Part shown: positions 21,834 to 23,309 of the stretch, piece by piece | Layout: each line of letters starts with the position of its first letter | How positions within the stretch are numbered: position 1 is the stretch's first letter | Translations under genes and position numbers: made by a program | Origin: a virus | Virus record (IMG/VR): IMGVR_UViG_3300034200_002009 | Location: 1 to 23,309 of that record | Reading direction: 5' to 3' (one strand) | DNA length: 23,309 nucleotides | Notes under the pieces: generated by a model | Told to the model about the DNA's origin: nothing | The model's input: only the letters and a program-made list of their open reading frames with translations | Database searches by the model: none

Positions 21834-21889
21834 CGTGTGACGGTATGGTGGGAAACGTGAAAGCGCTTCCCGCCATGCCGTCATGCGTT
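21832..21889 (+). promoter_or_regulatory. 23-bp hairpin covering the start of the HNH gene
   Basis: Bases 21832-21854 pair with 21867-21889 without bulges: 19 Watson-Crick pairs and four G-T wobbles. The loop at 21855-21866 has 12 bases (ACGTGAAAGCGC) and includes GTG 21857. ATG 21845 and ATG 21875 lie in the stem. The wobble pairs are G-U in RNA, so the structure makes sense as RNA on this strand. It could block or time translation. Confidence 0.6.
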
Positions 21890-22645
21890 GCAACCGGATG
21901 CTCGTCCCCCAAGCTGCCCGGCAGTGGCCAGAACTACTGCGCGGCACACTCGCCGTCACTGCGCCCCAAAGCGGTCTGCGGTGTTGATGGGTGCGACTCC
22001 CCGAAGCGCCCCGGCAAGGGGGCGAGGTACTGCGAGTTTCATGCTGGCGGAGGGGGCCGTCCTGGCGGCCCCAGAAGTGTCACGCTCAACTGCCACGATT
22101 GCGGGGCGGACTTCACCCGAGGCAACACGCAGGGTTTTCGAGACCAGAGAACTGGCGTCCGCACGTTCCGGTGCCCGCCTTGCAGTGTTGTCCGGCGGAA
22201 ACTGAACGCAAGCACTCGGGTGGCGCCAATACTCAGGGCTCACCGCCAAGACCCCAAGCGGTTCTGTGCGCACCCCGACGGGTGCAGCAAGCCGACAGCG
22301 ACGCCCTACCAGAAGTACTGCAACATGCACCAGCGGCGACTTTCTGCAACTGGATCACTGGGCCCGGCGAAATCGCTGCGCCCCGGCGGCCGACGCATCT
22401 ACAAGAGCGGATACGCCTTTATCGGGGGTCGCCCCGAGCACCGCCTCGTCATGGAGCAGATGCTCGGTCGTCCGCTCGAGCGGTGGGAGAACGTCCACCA
22501 CATCAACGGCATCCGCCACGACAACCGGCCGGAGAACCTCGAACTGTGGGTGAGGGCGCAGCCTGCTGGCCAGCGCGCCAAAGACCTCGCCGAATGGGTC
22601 GTGGCGCACTACCGAGACTGGGTTGAAGCGGCACTGGAGCAGTAG
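21845..22645 (+). CDS. Zinc-finger HNH endonuclease, probable free-standing homing gene, 266 residues
   Basis: The C-terminal domain (about 198-240) matches HNH_3-type nucleases: [21 protein letters not shown], with His218/His219, Asn221, HDNRPENLE. The N-terminal part holds three copies of a C-x4/5-C...C-x2-H unit (Cys14/19/32/His35; Cys45/50/63/His66; Cys141/147/159/His162) and one four-Cys unit (83, 86, 110, 113), likely DNA-binding fingers. The gene has many A/T-ending codons, unlike the capsid gene, which suggests recent arrival. It sits immediately behind the capsid gene, a known type of homing location. The start is uncertain: ATG 21845, GTG 21857 (after GGTGGG) and ATG 21875 all lie in a hairpin. 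Confidence 0.85.
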   Translation: MVGNVKALPAMPSCVATGCSSPKLPGSGQNYCAAHSPSLRPKAVCGVDGCDSPKRPGKGARYCEFHAGGGGRPGGPRSVTLNCHDCGADFTRGNTQGFRDQRTGVRTFRCPPCSVVRRKLNASTRVAPILRAHRQDPKRFCAHPDGCSKPTATPYQKYCNMHQRRLSATGSLGPAKSLRPGGRRIYKSGYAFIGGRPEHRLVMEQMLGRPLERWENVHHINGIRHDNRPENLELWVRAQPAGQRAKDLAEWVVAHYRDWVEAALEQ

Positions 22646-22658
22646 CCCCGGAGGCACG

Positions 22659-23150
22659 ATGACCCCTCAGCGAGTCGGCACCGACCAACTCGCTGCTCTG
22701 CTCGACCTCGTCGGCCCGTTGTGGTCGGCGAGGTCGAGCGCCACCGAGACCGGTGTGCACGACGGCTACCGCCAGGTGACCATCGTGCACGCCGGTCGCC
22801 TGGCGGTGCCCGGCTTCGCCGAGGTGCTCGCCCAGTTCGCTCCGGTGCATGGGGCGTGGCTGTCGGGCCTTGCGCCTGGCGGCTTCATCGCCGAACACAT
22901 CGACGCGGGCCCGCACTGGGAGCGGTGGCAGTTGCCGTTCACGACGGCCGGCTGCCTGTTCCAGTGCGGCGCCCCGGTGCACCACAAGGTCGGCGTGCCG
23001 TTCCGGGTGGCGCACCACGACTGGCACAGCGTGGTCAACGCCGACGACACCGAACGGGTGGCGCTGGTGATCGACCGTGCCGTGCCGCTGTCCATTCCGT
23101 CCGCACCGCTGCAGGTGCGCAACATCGAGGAGGGGCGATGCCTCGTCTGA
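22659..23150 (+). CDS. Aspartyl/asparaginyl hydroxylase-like 2OG/Fe(II) dioxygenase candidate, 163 residues
   Basis: GGAGG (22648-22653 region) precedes ATG 22659. The core resembles the double-stranded beta-helix of Asp/Asn beta-hydroxylase-like enzymes: GGFIAEHIDAG with His80 and Asp82 (HxD), an Arg-aromatic strand ERWQLPFTTAG, FRVAHHDWHSVVN with His123 as the third metal ligand and Asn127, then ERVALVIDRAVPL with Arg133 likely to hold 2-oxoglutarate. The length of about 160 is right for the single-domain form. Possible roles include modification of a virion or host protein; no substrate is shown. The first 60 residues are less diagnostic. It overlaps the next gene by 13 bases. Confidence 0.7.
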   Translation: MTPQRVGTDQLAALLDLVGPLWSARSSATETGVHDGYRQVTIVHAGRLAVPGFAEVLAQFAPVHGAWLSGLAPGGFIAEHIDAGPHWERWQLPFTTAGCLFQCGAPVHHKVGVPFRVAHHDWHSVVNADDTERVALVIDRAVPLSIPSAPLQVRNIEEGRCLV

Positions 23151-23305
23151 CCGAGACCGTGCATCACGCATCGGGCACCTACGAGGCGGGCGCGATGCTC
23201 GCCGCCGATCACCCGCTGGTGAAGGCCGGGCCACACCTGTTCGTCGCCGACGAGCCGGTCGCCGCCAAGCCTGCCAAGCCTGCCAAGGTGAAGGCCGAGG
23301 GCTGA
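23138..23305 (+). CDS. 55-residue small protein with Lys/Ala/Pro tail
   Basis: GAGGAGGGG (23127-23135) precedes ATG 23138. The first 40 residues are mixed (HHASGTYEAGAMLAADHPLV, KAGPHLFVADE), and the end is a basic repeat (AAKPAKPAKVKAEG). Its position after the capsid block and its small size resemble short proteins found between capsid and head-tail connector genes in other phages. The stop at 23303-23305 lies just before the window edge. Function is unknown. Confidence 0.65.
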   Translation: MPRLTETVHHASGTYEAGAMLAADHPLVKAGPHLFVADEPVAAKPAKPAKVKAEG

Positions 23306-23309
23306 CGTG

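Noticed and set aside
20173-21912. 579-codon open frame on the minus strand
   Set aside because: It mirrors the protease and capsid genes, which have clear families. It is rich in Gly, Val, His and Arg, a shadow composition.
1-23309. tRNA, integrase/attachment site or lysis genes
   Set aside because: I looked and saw no cloverleaf with conserved T-arm, no recombinase motif and no endolysin or holin; a computed tRNA scan could still find something.

Overview
This window is a high-GC, densely packed phage or prophage segment. All genes supported here read on the + strand, and most neighbouring genes overlap by 1-14 bases (ATGA, GTGA or TGATG junctions), which implies long translationally coupled transcripts. 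Two WhiB-like regulators, which are essentially restricted to Actinobacteria and their phages, together with strong G/C bias at third codon positions and many GTG starts, point to an actinobacterial host. The HK97-type terminase, portal, prohead protease and capsid set points to a tailed phage. No integrase, lysis genes, tail genes or tRNAs were seen, so the lifestyle cannot be told from this window.

Region 1 (1-8022) is an early or accessory region. It holds small genes, two alanine-repeat proteins, a RecB/Cas4-like exonuclease with a possible ssDNA-binding partner, a RuvC-like resolvase, several small coiled-coil or zinc-like proteins, a WhiB-like protein, a Dcm-type cytosine methyltransferase with a second gene in an overlapping frame, and a second WhiB-like protein.

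Region 2 (8019-13607) is replication and modification. It holds a helicase-methyltransferase fusion and a primase/RepA-like ATPase whose 3' end carries a DnaA-box match and an array of GGGGCGCG octamers (a candidate origin). A zinc-like phage protein, a 40-residue four-Cys protein and a small HNH nuclease follow just before the packaging genes.

Region 3 (13608-23305) is packaging and head assembly. It opens with the longest non-coding gap in the window (158 bp), which holds two related dyads and an 18-bp perfect palindrome. Then come a small terminase-associated candidate, the large terminase, a membrane peptide, the portal, two further likely virion proteins, two tiny proteins, the prohead protease and the major capsid protein. 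A zinc-finger HNH endonuclease gene with atypical codon use sits directly after the capsid gene, behind a long hairpin. A putative 2-oxoglutarate/Fe(II) hydroxylase-like protein and a Lys/Ala/Pro-tailed small protein end the window.

The most notable signals are: (a) a 113-residue gene in the +1 frame of the Dcm gene with its own strong ribosome binding site and better third-position GC than the Dcm frame; (b) the origin-like array inside the primase-helicase gene; (c) the 23-bp hairpin covering the start of the capsid-adjacent HNH gene; (d) paired operator-like dyads ahead of the packaging genes; and (e) the hydroxylase-like protein in the head module.
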